Counted from the stretch's first letter, positions 11,701 to 27,000 are shown. The stretch is 64,000 bases of DNA from Gambelia wislizenii (GCA_030847615.1 JAUMIR010000001.1:380910687-380974686), one strand, 5' to 3'. Made by a program: numbers and translations. The notes: generated by a model not told the origin, from the letters alone.

Positions 11701-14700
11701 GTGGTGTAGTGCAGGGGTGAGGAAAACGCAGCCTGGAGGCCACATGGGGACAAAGGGGACCCATTTTGTGGCCCCCTGAGGAGCTCCTGAAGCTCCCCAA
11801 AGCCCCAGACCAAAGCCCAAAATGTTGTTTGGGTGATTTTCACCTCAAACACACACACACAAAATCACTGAAATAAAAAAAAAATGGCAGTTTGCCCTCC
11901 AAAGAATTCATCTAAGACCCTCATATACATTAACCCCCCAACCCAGAAATCAGCCCACAATTAGCCAAAAACAAAACTGGAAGTGTCATGCATTCACTTC
12001 TGGCCATGCGAGATACACTATTGTGATTCCAGAGGTAAAGGTTTTTTTTAAAAAAAAAAAAAAAACATGCCCCATACCCTCTGCAATTGTTCAAGACTGG
12101 TATAATGGTTTGGATGCTGGACAGAAGCTTGGGAGATGAAAGCTGAAATTCCTATCTCGGGTGACTAGGCCAGTTATTTTCTCTCTGTCTCCCAGCTTAA
12201 CATACCTCATGGGGTTATTGTGAGGATAACACAGGGAAGACAAGAGGTGAACCATGTACACCAGCTTCAGTTCATTGAAGGAAGGCTGGATATACATGTA
12301 AATCCATAACTGGGACACATTTTGGTATGCTATGATTCAGAATTGTCCACAATAGATTTGGTGTTCTGATTAACATATTTTCTGAACTTGCAGGGTTCCT
12401 ACTGTAATAAGTAGAGATCAAGAGTAAACTTAATTATTTTCCTTGATCTTCATGATATCTTGCAAGAAGTTTGAAGCTCAAAGGATATGCTCATCTTGGT
12501 CTTGTGCAAAGGTCTGCAGACTGAAGTTGAACCATGTTAGTGTCTAACATTCCATTTTGGGGCAAGGTCCTTGAGCATGTAGTAGCCTCCCAACTCCAGG
12601 GATTTCTGGATGAAGCAGATTATCTAGATCCATTTCAACCTGGCTTCAGGGCTGGTTGTGGAATAGAGACAGCTTTGGTTGCCTTGGTGGATGACTTATG
12701 CATGGAACTGGACAGGGGGAGTGTGCCCCTGTTGGTTCTGCAGTGGTATCCTTCTGAGCCACTTCTCTAGGATGGGACTTGGGGCACTGTTATGCACAGT
12801 ATTAAGTACAGGAGAGCATTTAAACAGCAATCCTGAAATTTCAGGGGGAGTGTAACCCCATCCAGCACAGGCAGTGTCCCTATTCCTTGACCTGCCTTTT
12901 GATTGATCAGGACCTCACCTCTGTCTTGTCTGGATGATGTTTCAATTTGTTTGCACTCATCCAGTTCATTACTGACAACATACATTGGTTCAGTAATAAG
13001 ACAGCTTCCTTAGAATCAGATGGGAAAGAGAGATAGAGTTGGGTGTTAGACTTGGAGGGGTGAACTCAGAAGTTGGTGCTGGAGGACTCATGTTTGTTGC
13101 CCTGGCCATTGGCTTGTGGGACCTCAGGGTTCTATTTTGTCCCCCCCCCATGCTGTTTAACATCTACATGAAATAGCTGGGAGAGGTCATCTGGAGTTTT
13201 GGGGTTCAGTGTCACCAGTATGCTGATAACACCCAGGTTTCATTTGTGAGATAATTAGACCCAGGATTACAGTTTAAATGTTCTCCTGTACTTAACTCTG
13301 AGCCTGGATGCCCAGGTTTCAGCAGTGGTCATAAATGGATTTGCACAGCTAAACTAGTGCTCCAGCTGTGCCTGTTCCTTGAGACATCAGATCTGGTGAT
13401 GGTGACATATGTCTTGATTACATCCCAATTGGACTCTACATGTGATGCACTCTACATGGGGCTGCCTTTGGAAACTGTTCTGAAATTCAGCAGGTCCAAA
13501 ATGCTACAGGCAGAATGCTGACCAGTGCTAGTTATAGGGAGCATATAACTCCCTTGTTAAAACAGCTTCACTGGCTACCAGTTCATTTCTGGGCACAATT
13601 CAAAGTACTGGTCATGACCTATAAAGCCCTATACACTTGGATCCAAACTATTTGAAAGGCTGTATCTTCTGATATGAATCTGCCAGAACTTTAAGATCAT
13701 CAGGGAAAGGCTTTCTCTTGGTCCCATCACCATCAAAAGCTCGCTTGGTGAGGACATGAGAGAGAGCCTTCTCGGTGGTTGCCCCCAAGCTCTGGAACTC
13801 CCTTCTTCAGGAGGCTAGGCTGCCCCCCTTCCTGATTTCCGTTTGCCAGCAGGCAAAGATATTTTTATTCCAACAGGCTTTTAACATCTAAGCAGGGGAG
13901 CTTTTTATGGGGGTGCTTTATCTATCTTTTAAAACTTGTATTTGTTTTTAAAATGTTTTTTATACTATATTATGTAGTTTTACTGTTTTTTTTAATGTTA
14001 TTGTGATATTTTTACTTATTGGGTCCCATTCTGGTAGAAAGGTGGTATACAAATGAAATAAAATAAGTAAATTAATTAGGAAATCATGGTATTCAAATGG
14101 CTCTATGAGTTGGCTGGTAAGTATTGCCTGAAAAATCAAGACTAGGAAGAATAGGGAATAAAAAATATTTGCTCTGTTCTGTTTCCAGTTGCTCCAGTTC
14201 AAGGTGCTGACTTTGACCTACAAATCCCTAACTGACTTGGAGCCAGGATACCTGAAAGATTGCCTCCTCCCATATGAACCTGCCAGAAATTTGAGATGTT
14301 CACAGAAAGCCTTGTTGCATGTTGCAACACCTCATGCAGTTAGGTTCTTGGGTACATATAACAGGGCTTTCTCTGTACCAGCACCTTGACTGTGAAACTC
14401 CCTATTCCAAGGAAGTTAGGCTGGACCCATCTCTTTTCAGCTTCTGGCAGGCAGCCAAAACAGTACTGTTCCACATGGCATCAGTGTTCCAAATTGCTGT
14501 TTTAAAATCAGATTCTAGGACTGTTTTTAGACTGCTTTTAGGAGTTTTAAAAGAGTAATATAAAATGCTTTTTATCTTTGTACTAATTTAATTCATTTTA
14601 ATCTCTTCATCACCCTGGGAGGCCTTATGGGCTGGTATGCACTGCAGAAATACTTTAAATAAAAATAAAATAATAACTAAATAATTATTCTTAAGAATGT

Positions 14701-17700
14701 AAGAGCATTTTCAATTTTTTTTACTGAGCCTACTTTTTGGCTAATCTAATCTAACATCCAGCATGATATAATGTTTTTCATTTACCCTCTTCATTTTTTC
14801 TTTTAGTATTTGGAGTTAAGGTTTAACAAACCAGTTCGCATTGCTGCAACACTGATTTACATAGTACAGACGGTAAGACATGGTCTTCATTTATATGAGG
14901 CTAGTACTCTGGTTTTTAGAACAGCTTGGAGGCCAGCAACCAAGCTGTGTGGAGATTTATTTATTTTTTTGGTGGTAAATATCACCCTCATTCTCTTCCA
15001 TGCTACACTTTGCATATGTGGCAGAGAATTTGGTTTATGTGATCTCACCAAGAAGCTTCTGCACATTCTGGACTCTGGACTAACATCTGAAAATGAATCT
15101 ACTTGATTTCAACATCACTGAATTTGATATGTCTGTAGACTGGTCTTTCTGGGTTTTATTTATAATATTATTGATTCATTTAAGCACGTTCAACCTGTCC
15201 TCTATTGACCAATAAAATCACATAAAATAAGGGCTGTGCAACCAACTCAAGATTCCTTTTTTCTGAATGGAACTGGGCCCATTTGGACTGATTTGGACCT
15301 GATCCAGAGTATAACAGTGTGCATCATTGGGTTCTGGACTGGACTGGCATGGTCCAAAGCAATTTTGGACTTAGTCAAGTATTCAACCATCAAAAATAAT
15401 TGGGATCTCTATGTAATTTCCCCCCCCCAAAAAAGTAAGTCAATACTCAATAAGACAACATTAGGAAAATGCCAAGGTAGTGTGAAGCAGAGAGGGAGAA
15501 GGGGAACTGAGTTTTTCCCCCTTATTTTCTCATTTTTCACACAGCTCTAACATACAATTCATAATAAGAATCTCAGTAGCACTCTCCACTCACAGAGCGT
15601 ACAGGGAGAGATTGTGGACAATCATTGCAGTTGCCATCAATGGTCTCCTGCATTTCTTCATTCATTCCTTAGATTGAGCTGTTTGCAGTGTATCATTAAA
15701 AGACCTATGGTGACAATTTTGGTGGTAGATTATTGTTGTCTGAGTTTGGTCCCTGAGTCTGCATTTTTTTTAATTTCCCAACAATTCATTTTAATACTCT
15801 GATAAAAACCCTCAATTTGCATGCCTTGTTAATTTGTTAATATTAGTGGTAATCTTTGTATGTGTTTGTTTCTGGGTATGGTGGCAATTCTACCCTCCCT
15901 ACCTTGATTGACACTAGATGTTGTTAGGTATCTGATTTGTTTCTGGTGTGATTCATTTGAAAAAAAAAATATTTCTCCCCTTTCTGTCTTGGTGTTTACA
16001 ATTTTGCATTAATCCGATCTGCCAGCAAGCATGTTCACTTTATTTACAAACCACATATTTCACCTCTATTCATATTGTAAACAAAACAAACAAAATTATT
16101 TTATAGCCTTTTTCACTTATGTTGCTTGAGCAAGCAAACTGCTAAACTTTATTAGAAGCATGGAATCATAGAGTTGGAAGAGACCACAAGGACCACCCAG
16201 TCCAACCCCCTCCCATGCAGGAATACACAATCAAATAATTCCCGACAGATGGTCATCCAGCCTCTGTTTAAAAACCTCCAAAGAAGCAGACTCCAATACA
16301 CTTCAAAGCAGTGCATTCCACATCCAAAAAACTCTTACTGTCAGGAAGGTCTTCCTAATGTTTCGGTGGAATCTCTTTTTCTGTAGTTTGAACCCATTGC
16401 TCCATGTCCTAGTCTCTGGAGCAGCAGAAAACAAATTTGCTCCATCCTCAGGATGACATCCCTTCAAATATTTAAACATGGCTATCACGTCACCTCTTAA
16501 CCTTCTCTTCTCCAGGCTAAACATACCCAGCTCCCTAAGCCACTCCACATAGGGCATGGCTTCCAGACCTTTTACCCTTTTGGTTGCCCTCCTCCAGACA
16601 CATTCCAGCATTATGTCTGCTCATTAGTTAACATTGTATGTCATTTACAGTTTTAACAATTATTGCTACTACTACCACATTTGAACATTAGTTTGACATA
16701 ATCACAGCACTGGGACAGAGGCAGTTCCTAAAATGGAAGGCAGGCAGCCTGTGTTACCATAAAAGAGTCTGACATTGAAAAACTGGCCAGATGTAGCCTG
16801 CAGGGATCCAGGGGGCTGGAAACAAGGTTGTCTGCATCCCATGAACCCTCTGTGGATGCTTACCCTTACTTTAGATTTTCTGTACAAATCTGCCCAGAAT
16901 TGTTACCCTAATAGCCCTGGGGTCTTGGGGACCCTCAAAACATAGATATTAACTTGGGGAATTAATGTACTCACTGCGGCAGTGCAAAGAACGGGCAATG
17001 GCAGGATTTTGTAACATTTGTATACTGGTAATAGGGAAGAGACATAAACTTGATAGTACAATGATAATCTTTATTAGGAAAAATAATAACCACACTCACG
17101 CACACATTCAGACATCAAGCATTCACACAAGACTAATGAAATAAAGTGGGAGAGATTGAAATAGGGGGATAGAGAAGGGAATTTCCAGCAGGTGATGTGA
17201 CACCTTTTCCTGAAGAGATGAGGTCATGGAGAAACCAGCAGGGTGGGGGGTCCCAATCTGGGATGGTTGCAGAGGGATGTGTGGACTAGGTAGGAAATAA
17301 ACTGTGAGCACTTGAGTGGAGTTTTCAGGGCCAAATTGATCACCAACAATGGTCCACCCTGGCCTCACATCGGGAGGCATGGAGATGCACTATCCACAAT
17401 GCTACAGCCTTATTTGAGAACTCACGTCGAACAAGTCTTGAAGAGAAACAACAATGCAAAAAGAATCACAACCCAGAAACACCACCCAAGGAGACCTTCT
17501 GCTGTGCTTTCTGCAACTGGACTTGCACCACCACCACTGTGCCAGAACACTCCTCCTGTCCACCCACCATGCTGGACCCCCCCCACAAAATCACCTCCCT
17601 CCCTCCCTCCCTCCCTCCACCACCCACCCACCTGCTGTGCCAAAACCCCTCCCCCACAAGGTCACCTTCTCCCTCCCAGAACATTCTGTCCACCCACCCA

Positions 17701-20700
17701 ACACTCTGCCCACCCACCCACTCACCTCCTCCCACCCTCCCCTGCCCACCAACTCCACTGCGTTGGAATCCCCCCTGGCAAGGTTTCTTCTTCCCTCTGC
17801 CAACCTTCCCACCCGCCCACCACAATCCCTCCATGAGGTCATCTTCCCCCTCCCTGAACCCTCCTCCCACCTGCCTGAACCCTCTATCCATCCACCCGCC
17901 CACTGCACCAGAACCCACCCACCCCCACTGTGCCTCCTCCCACCCTCCCCCACCCACTATGCTGAAATCCCCCCCCCGTGAGCTCACCTCTTCTTTCCCT
18001 CCCTCTCCCTGCTGCCCACCTACCATGCTATCGCCATCCATGGATAATTGAATCCACGGATGGTGAATCAGCTACTGTACCTTAAGCTGTTAGGATGTGG
18101 GGGTGCTACTGCACCTTATGCTGCTGCTCAGAGAGCTACAAAGACATTCCAAATATGTAAATAGTGAGTTGATGATTTTATATTTTGCTAATCAAAGAGA
18201 GGAAGCAACATACCTTTGTTTAGGTGAGGCAAGAGCATAGAGGGTTGTTGGCAAGTTTTGGTTGTGCCAGCCTTAGAAAATAGGATTCACTTGGGGTGTT
18301 GGCAACTGTTGCCTTTGAATTAACAATTCTTTGGAATTTAGCTCAGCCCCTCTGTAAGGGCAGTCCTGACTTAAACAACATGTCTTTTGGGTTTTATGTT
18401 AACGACTGCATTGCATGGAAGCCCAAGTGGTTGACCAAATTATTAAGTGTTGCCAATAATTATGAGGGGACCCCCAGGTAAAAGGGGAGAGGTGGTGTCA
18501 TGGCTAGTAACAGAATTTGTAGTAAACCTTGGTTGGGAGGGAAATAGCTGATTTCCTTTATGAAAGCATAGTGGAATGCCAGCAGTATGAGATAATTTTT
18601 TTTAAATTAAAAATGTTTTGAGATTTATTCTGAGAGTAGTATTTATTGACGTATTCTGTTATATCTCAGAATGGCAAGAGACATCACATGCTATTAAAAT
18701 AACATTCTACCTTCTTCTTAGAATTGCATGGCAGCATTGGATGCTGTTGCAATAACAGCTGTTTCCTGGAAAGCAAGCAAGAGCAATCCTCACAAATCAT
18801 GCATATCACAAATTGCCAACATAGAATGAGGATTATGTTCTTGCTTACCTGAGGTTCTGGGAAAGCTATGTAAAGTTAATTGTTTTTTCTTGGAGGGCAA
18901 CCCAATATGTATGCCTATTCAAGAAATGTTTTGTTCCCATAAGAATTTCACCAAACAGAGTCTATTCATCTAAAACAGCATCAGTATAAGCAATAGATTG
19001 TCACTCCCAGAAAGTGCTCACCTTACAATTCTTTTAGGTGATTCTGCAGAACTGTAAAATATAGGTCAGCTTGAGTTGACTAGTTATTCTGTGATGCACT
19101 GCCATTTAATACTGTTTCTCTTGAAATATAAATGCAGCTTTACACATCTGTGTATATTTAATATTTCATTGCTATCATCAGTGCTTACAGAATCGGTACT
19201 TTAATAATAACATGCTTAACAAGTTAAATGCAGACTTCCAAAAAATTTGGGACAAAGAGCCAAATCATCCCAAATGACTGTAGTCTGAAACACAAATTCT
19301 AGGAAGTCAGTCCTGTTAAAACACTGTGGTTTAAATCTAATTATTAGTCCCAGTTTGAATAGACCTATTCAATTAATGGCAAATTGGTAAATCAGCAATT
19401 TCTGTATGTAGTTTCCATTGGTTCAGTTGGGGCTTAGGCCAATATGACTTACGTCTGAGTAAACATTATCGGAGTGTGAATAGATGGGAGCCATAATTTA
19501 AAGTTACAGGTTAGGAAACACTGCTTAAATTATAATATTGATTGGACAGTAATTATTATGTTCCAGATCTTCAAGTGTTATTATCATTTTCATCATTAAT
19601 ACATTGTCATCCCAGCATCTCTCCAAGGAGCATAAAATGGCACACATGGGATGTCCTCAGAAATGAGTGCCTTAGCAGTCAGACTTATAAATTACGTCTA
19701 TGTTTACCTTCCAATTAACCAATGAAACTCAACTAGTATTGACTTACCATGGCTGCTGACACACTGCAGAATAATGCAGTTTGATGCCGCTTTAACTAAC
19801 ATGGCTCCATCCTATGGAATCCTGGGGTTTGTGGTTTGTTTTAGCACCATAGATCCTGAACAGAGAAGGCTAAATATCTCACAAAACTACAAATCCCAGA
19901 ATTCTATTGCATTAAGCCAAGGCAGTTAAAGCAGTGTCAAAATGGATTATTTCTGCAGTGTGTCAGCAGCCCAAGTTGCCTTTGATTTAATGGTTCTAAT
20001 CTAGTTGGGTCCAACAATTGGATTTAGGCCCAAGCACACTAAAGTAAAAGAGGAAATGTATGTAGGCTGAGAAACAAAGCACCTCTTCAAACATATCCTC
20101 TAGTTTCACCCTAGTCTGACACTTTAAAATACCTGTCTTCACTAGCCTTCACAATGCAATAAACAACTCCATACTAACATATTTTCCTAGATGGAAGAAA
20201 ATTTAGATTGCTGATAGTCTGACCAACATAAGAAACTGGATTTTGTCTTGCAGTTTTTTGTGTTTTTTTTTGTTTTTTTGCGGGGGGCATGATGAATTGG
20301 CTGATAGACAAGAGAGATGCAAGCTTTCTATAATAAAATATGTGTGAACATGGGGGAAAGAAGGATCCATTTGTACTTCTCTAAGTTAGTACTAACCATT
20401 GAAGATTATGATTTGCAAAATACTGTGCAACATAGGATCCTCTTATCCTTTATTTTGTTTTCCTTTCTGTTACGGCCTTTTCTATAGACAGTTTTTGAGT
20501 TAAAATGCATTTAACTGAGATTCCAGTTTGCTCTTTTAATATTCTTTCTCCTCCTTCATAGATTCTTTACACTGGAGTGGTAGTCTATGCGCCAGCTTTG
20601 GCTCTCAATCAAGGTGAGTTTCCACACCACTTTGCCAATTATTCTTGTTGCAGACCAAGAAGGAAAGGAGAAATGTGAACATTCAATACTTTGAAACAAA

Positions 20701-23700
20701 TGTCATCTTCTCCTGTTACCTATCCATTTGGATGCTCTCCATCCCCCTTTCTCTACCCAGGACTGTGTTATTCATTTACTCAGTTTTCCTTTTAGTATAA
20801 AGTAACTGGATGAGATGTGTACTGAACTCAAGGTCCTGGCCAAGTGCCCAGCTCAGGGTAATGATCTAAGACCATGAAAATGCACTTTGACACTTTCTGC
20901 CCTTCAGCCTTCTGTTCTAATGTCATATGTACTGTGAAGGCTGAGATTCCTTCATCTGTTAAGTAGGTATCCCTACTAATTGTAGATGTATAAAGTCTGA
21001 TATGGCACCATTTTGATTCTGAGCCAAATTTGCTCTAATTAGTTTGTCAATTGAAAAACCATACTCATATTTTTCCCTATATCCTTAAGATGTGAAAATA
21101 TCAACAGCTTGCACACATTTTTGTGGCCTTTTGGTCAGCCCAATAAAGGTATTACACTAATATAGATTCTGGATTTTTTTTTTCATTCAACCTTGCTACC
21201 TTTGGTTTTTCATCACATTCCAAAAGAATCCTTTGTGACCTGTGTACCTCTTTCACAGAAACAATAAAAATGAACTTCTGTTACCAGGGCATAAACAGAT
21301 ATAATGAAAGCAGATAAGTAAAAGTCCTTATAATGTGTGAAATTCTCAGAAAGCTAAGAAACCCTGGTGGCACAGTGGCTAAATGCCAGTACTGCAAGTC
21401 ACTATGTTGCAAGTTCAATTCCAGAGGGCTCCAAGGTTCACTCAGCCTTCCATCCTTTCATAGGTCAGTAAAATGAGTACCTGGCTTGTGAGGGCAATTA
21501 GCTAATATATATTGGAAAAGGCAGTGTAGATGTGTAAATTGCTATTGCTTAAAACAATTTGTAAGCCTCTCTGATAGCCTTTGTGGCTGAAAGGTGGGGT
21601 ATAAATACCTACTTAAAATTAAATTAATGTAGTGCTGCTTGATGGCCTACACCTAATTTGATCTCCTTGGGTTTTCAGTGACTGGATTCAATCTTTGGGG
21701 CTCAGTATTTGCAACAGGAATTGTATGTACCTTCTATTGTACACTGGTAAGTACACAACTATAGTTCAATTTAAAAAAATCATCATCGTCATCAATTTAT
21801 ACAGCACCATCATTGTACATGGTGCTTTACAAGAAAAAAAAAAACCCTCCAAGAAAAAAACATTTCCCTGCCCTCAGGCTTACAATCTAGGGAACAAGGA
21901 AAGGGGGTGGCAGTGGAGGAGGGGGCTTAAGTCCAGCAATTGCTGCTGCTTCTTCTCTCCCTTCAAAGCCAGGGCAGTGGGATGGAAGGAGGGCCTTTCA
22001 ATAGTGCGCATCTTTATATTAGTGAACACCAGTGAGTCAAAATTGAAGAAAACTTTCATATTTTTCTGTGGAGTTAAAGAACTTTACAGTCATACTTTGT
22101 TTCAAAATATTATAATTGTGAAAATGATACATGATTTTTTTTAAAAAAACCCCTCTTAGTAGAAGATAGTTTGTAATCTTTTCCAGTAATCTAAGGTTCC
22201 AGCCCTAAACACACTTTCCTGGGATTAAACTGTGATAAATGCAGTTGGATGTATTTGTGTGTAAAAACTGGACAGAACTGTGTTGTTGCTGAGACAAATT
22301 TTTATACAGTCACATTTAGTGGAGTATTTGAGCAGAACTGATAGGCATCTTTATCCACATTTTCTCTCAACTAATCATTCATAAATATTTGGGATTAGCA
22401 CTTGATTGAAGTAAAAGTTTGGGCATACCCCACTGGCAAGGAATGAAGCTAGCAGTGAAGCATGACCATCTGGGATTTTTTCAAACCACACAATTATAAT
22501 ACTATGAATCCACTTTAGCTACCATGGCAACATCCTGCAGTTTGTAGTCTGACTAGACACTAGTACTCTCTCCTAAATACTCCTCCTTTCCTAAACTGCA
22601 AATTTTAGGATGCAATAGGATGTTGCTGTGGCAGTTCAAATGGAATCATAGTGCTAAAACTCTGTAGTATGAAAGGCAGAAGAGTGTCAGTCAGATGGCT
22701 AGACAATAGGGAGACATTCTCTCTCCCCACCTTCTCAAAATCAGTATTAGCACCAGTAACTGAGAACAATGGTTGTGAACATATGTGTGTGTGATGCAGA
22801 AAACAGTCAAAGTCAGGAATAGCTGGTGGTTTACATGTCAATTGAACAAAGAATCTGCTCCATGTTTTAGCCCTAGTGTTGAAGCAGCTGTCCAATATGC
22901 TGAAACTCATACCCCAAACAGGCTCAGCACCTTGGATAGCTCATTTAAAATTCCAACTAAAACCCAAAGCAGATTCTTTGCTCCACCTACATGGAAGCCA
23001 CCAGCCACCATGGGTAGAACATTGTTCCTACAGAAAGAAGGTGGGGGGGGGGTCAACAGGGAATTTGGGTAAAGCACTTCTCCACAGACAATAATAATTT
23101 TGTGAGGGAAAGATGTCCAAAGGGGGTAAACCAGTAGAAATCTAACAGGAACTTGCTGAGAGCTAAGTACTGAAATAAGTTATTTTGATTTCTTCTGTAG
23201 CATACTCAAATTAAAGACTTATTTTTTTGTTTTTCTTTGAAATAGGGAGGGCTAAAAGCTGTTGTCTGGACAGATGCCTTTCAACTGGTCATTATGCTGA
23301 TTGGGTTCTTAACGGTTTTGATTCAAGGAACTCTTAAGAATGGGGGACTTACAAACATATGGGAAAATGCCGGTAATGGATCACGCCTCACTGTATTTGA
23401 GTAAGCAGACTAGTGCCTTACACTCAGAGCAATGGCCTTGCTTATTATATATGGAATGAGAAAAATATTTTTTTACAAAAAAATGGCAGGAAAAATAATT
23501 TGTTACTGGAAGGGGAAAACAGGATAAGTTCCCTCCTCATTGTTCAGAAGCAGATTTAGTACAGCTTAATTATCTCAGTTTACTTGATTCTATTGTTGTT
23601 TCAATATGGTTGTGTGTCTTGCATTTATTCTATAGAACAGAGATACCTGAGTACAGTTGGCGCTCTGTATCCATGGATTCTGCATGCACAGATTCAACCA

Positions 23701-23983
23701 ACCACGGTTCAGATTTTTTTAAAAAAAAACCCAAAAGCAAACCTTGATTTTGCCATTTTATATAAGGGACACCATTTTACTATGCCATTGTATAAAATGG
23801 GTCTTGAGTATCCACAGATTTTGGTATCCACGGGGTGAGGGGGTGGGGTGGTGGTCCTGGAACCAAACCCTATTGGATACCAAGGGCCCATTGTAACTAT
23901 ATTTCTGCTATTGCAATAGTGGTTGCAGAAGTATTGAAAACTGTGGTTTTGACCTCAATATCTAGCTGAATTGCATTGCAACT

Positions 23984-24016
<33 letters not shown>

Positions 24017-27000
24017 TTTTATTTTTAACCCGCCCCTCTGCTCGGCAACCGGGGCGGCTTACAGCAAGATTAAAACAACATCAAGTTAAAACAGTCCTTC
24101 CCCATCCTACCCTCCCACCCCTTAAAACTAAATTAAACAAATAGAGAGTTAAAACAAAGATAAAATACAATAAATAAATAAATAAATAAATAAATGCAAC
24201 AACAGCGAGGGGGTGGGTAGCAATCAGTCCACTTGAACTGGGAAGTTATTCTGGGAAGGCCTGCCGGAAGAGATCCGTCTTTAGTGCTTTCTTGAAGCTA
24301 TCAAGAGTAGCGATAAGACGGATCTCATCCGGCAGGCCATTCCAAAGTCTGGGAGCTGTAGAAGAGAAGGCCCTCTGGGAGGTCTGCAACAGCCTAGTGT
24401 GCGGGGGGGATCATATGGGATGAGGCGGTCCCGGAGATATGATGGACCCAAGCCATGTAGGGCTTTAAAGGTTAAAACCAACACCTTGTACTGTGCCCGG
24501 AAACTAATCGGCAGCCAGTGGAGAGATTTAAGCACAGGTGTTATATGCTGTCTCCTAGATGTACCCGTAATTAACCTGGCTACCATATTTTGTACCAGTT
24601 GAAGTTTCCGGGTTAGGCACAAGGGTAGCCCCATGTAGAGTGCATTACAGTAATCCAAACGTGAGGTTACCAAAGCATGTACCATAGTTTCCAGATCCCT
24701 TGTATCCAGGTAAGGGCGCAGTTGGCGTATCAGCCGAAGCTGATAACAGGCACTTCTGGCCGTCGCATTCACCTGACTGTACTCTTAAAAGTCTCTCAGT
24801 GATTTTCTAGCTAGGCATCTTGACGAGGATTGAACTTTTACCTCCCTATTAGTAATATGACTCTCCTATGTATGGCTGCAGGAGACACTGAAATGTGGAA
24901 AGGAGTGGACAGCTGATAACAAGGGGTACCTTGGAAGTCTGCAGCAAAATCTAATCTTTTTTAAAAAAACTTGATTTTGATCAACTATGTGGAAAACATC
25001 AATAAATCAATCTGATCTATATAAATAATGAGGTGAAGAGAGAGACAAAGTGGGAAATACTTTCTTCCTTTCCAATCTCTTTAGGAAGAAGGAGGGAAGA
25101 AGAATTATGAGTGGAATGGAGCAATATGAATGGGACTTGAAGCTGGCTAGTTTGAAAAATAACACTAAGGATCCTTTCACACTGCAGAATTATGACACTA
25201 TATTCCAATACCTGCCATGGCTTCATCCTTTGGAATCCTGGGATTTGTAGTTTAGTGAGGCACTAGAGGTTTCTGGCTGAGGAGTCTAAATGGCCCTCCC
25301 TAAACTGCAAATGTTAATTGTTTTTAATCTTTTAACTGTTGTAACTTTTTAAAAATGTTTTTTAATGTGATGTGAGCTGCCTTAGTTCCCAATCTGGGAG
25401 AAAGGTGGCATAGAAATAAAATAAATAAATAAATATAAAATAAATCCCAGGATTCCAGAAGATGGAACAATGAGAGTTAAAGCAGAATGATAGCATTGTA
25501 ATTGTGTAATATGAAAGGGTCCAAACTCTTCACAACCACTGGGTACTTAGTGAGAGGAAGGAAAGTTGTAGACAGGACCCAGACTAACTTTTGGGATTTG
25601 GGAGGAAAATTATGACAGAGTGATACATGTCAGCCATGGTTCATAGGAAAGATAATATGGAGAACAATGGAGAAAAAGCAAAAACCATAAGAGCAATAAA
25701 GATGAAAGCATGGCTACATCAAAGGGAAGAAGAAAGGTGAGACAATAAGGCTGGCACTTTGAAAAATCATACCTAAGGCTTTCTAGGTCTAGACAGCAGC
25801 AGCCACATCAAGTGGGAAAAGAAACTGTAAGAACTTCAATCAGGAGAAATGAAAGATAAAAAAGTAAGTGTGAAGTGGATTTCATAATGGAAAGGTGGAA
25901 TCATAGAACAAAGGCAATTATATGGAGAAGGGGAAAACCCATCCAGATAACTTTAACTTCAGAAGCTAAGGATCACTGCTTTAACCAGAATGATAGTTTT
26001 GTGTGGGAGGAAAACTAACTGGGAAAATGAAAACATGCTGAAACCAATTGAAGTTGTATTGCTGTCATATAGACATGAAAAAGAGATCACCATTCTGAAA
26101 GACCAATAGGTTGAAGTAAAGGAAAGGGAAGATGGTCTAGAGTTAGAAATCCAAGCTATCAAAAAAGGCAAGGAAATGCCAAAAAGTGATGAGATGTGTA
26201 GATGTCCATGGTACATTTACTAATTATTGTCCCACCACAGCTAAAGACTTTCTATGGGCTGGATGTCACAAACAGGCATCTTGAACTTAGGCTGCTTGTG
26301 ACATTCTCAGAAGCCACTGATGTAAAAGGCTTGTGCACTCTCTGTCCCAATCCTGCAGATTCTTCTTATGTTCTTTCAGTCACAGGGGGACTTTCCCTCC
26401 CCCTTGGCTTTACCCTGCAGCATCCAAATCCCCAGAGCAGATTTTGAGAGACCATAGAAGACTGCGGGGGGAGGAGAATTGCCCCTTTTCTGCACATGGA
26501 ACCTGTTCTGTTGGTGGGAAAGGTTAATTAGGATACACTGCATTATACACAGTCCAATTATGTTCATGGTGATCTAAAAGTAAGTCCTATCAAGCCCAGT
26601 GGGTTTTTTGCTTTAGTACATATCTTTAGGGTTGCAATGTTACCCTTTTCCCTGGGGCTGTGTCTTATTAAACTCACTCAGCACCCAAGTTAGCACATGC
26701 AAATGGTTTACAATTGTTTGAACTGCTTTTAAACTGTCTTGTTTTAAGGACTGAAAGGTTTAATTTGCTTATCTGCTGTATTTACTGCATGGATTGATGC
26801 TTCCCTCAGACTACTGAAATGAATGGCAGGTAAACTTGTACAGGACCACAGCAGCCTAAACTAGTTTAAGATGTACCAGCAGCAGCTGGTCACTTCCATG
26901 CCAATTGGATGGTGAATCTGCATCAAGTTTGCCATTACTTAAAACAATTTGTAAGCCACTCTGATAGCCTTATGGCTGAACAGTGGGGTATAAATAACTA

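Larger units (their letters stand above)
5774..14806 (+). other. SLC5A12: SLC5A12 intron 1 (9.0 kb)
   Basis: Phase-0 intron. Contents are listed separately: a SINE (6481-6705), a 3-bp-TSD transposon (7006-7603), a GC-richer unclassified stretch (8350-9210), a (CT)n/(GT)n run near 9606-9640, a long palindrome (about 10060-10350), a hAT-like remnant (from 11712), a tRNA-type SINE (12092-12310) and L2 pieces (12490-14690). About 5774-6480, 7604-8350 and 10360-11700 look like unique AT-rich sequence with no recognised feature. Confidence 0.9.
14873..20561 (+). other. SLC5A12: SLC5A12 intron 2 (5.7 kb)
   Basis: Phase-0 intron. It holds a CR1 3' end (16155-16615), a C-rich tract (17575-18040) and a palindromic MITE (19751-19972). 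A short inverted copy of the Tigger-like end sits near 18025-18075. About 14873-16150, 16620-17430 and 18080-19750 show nothing recognisable. Confidence 0.9.
21747..23245 (+). other. SLC5A12: SLC5A12 intron 4
   Basis: Phase-0 intron of 1499 bp. It contains a palindromic MITE (about 22475-22678) and a stem-loop dispersed repeat (about 22850-23015). The rest is unremarkable, with short A-rich runs. Confidence 0.9.

Noticed and set aside
17312..18051. Several proline- or glycine-rich frames of 120-191 codons
   Set aside because: They arise from C-rich low-complexity DNA, appear in many frames at once and lack gene context.
21695..22144. 149-codon frame overlapping exon 4
   Set aside because: It reads exon 4 in a wrong frame and continues into the intron.
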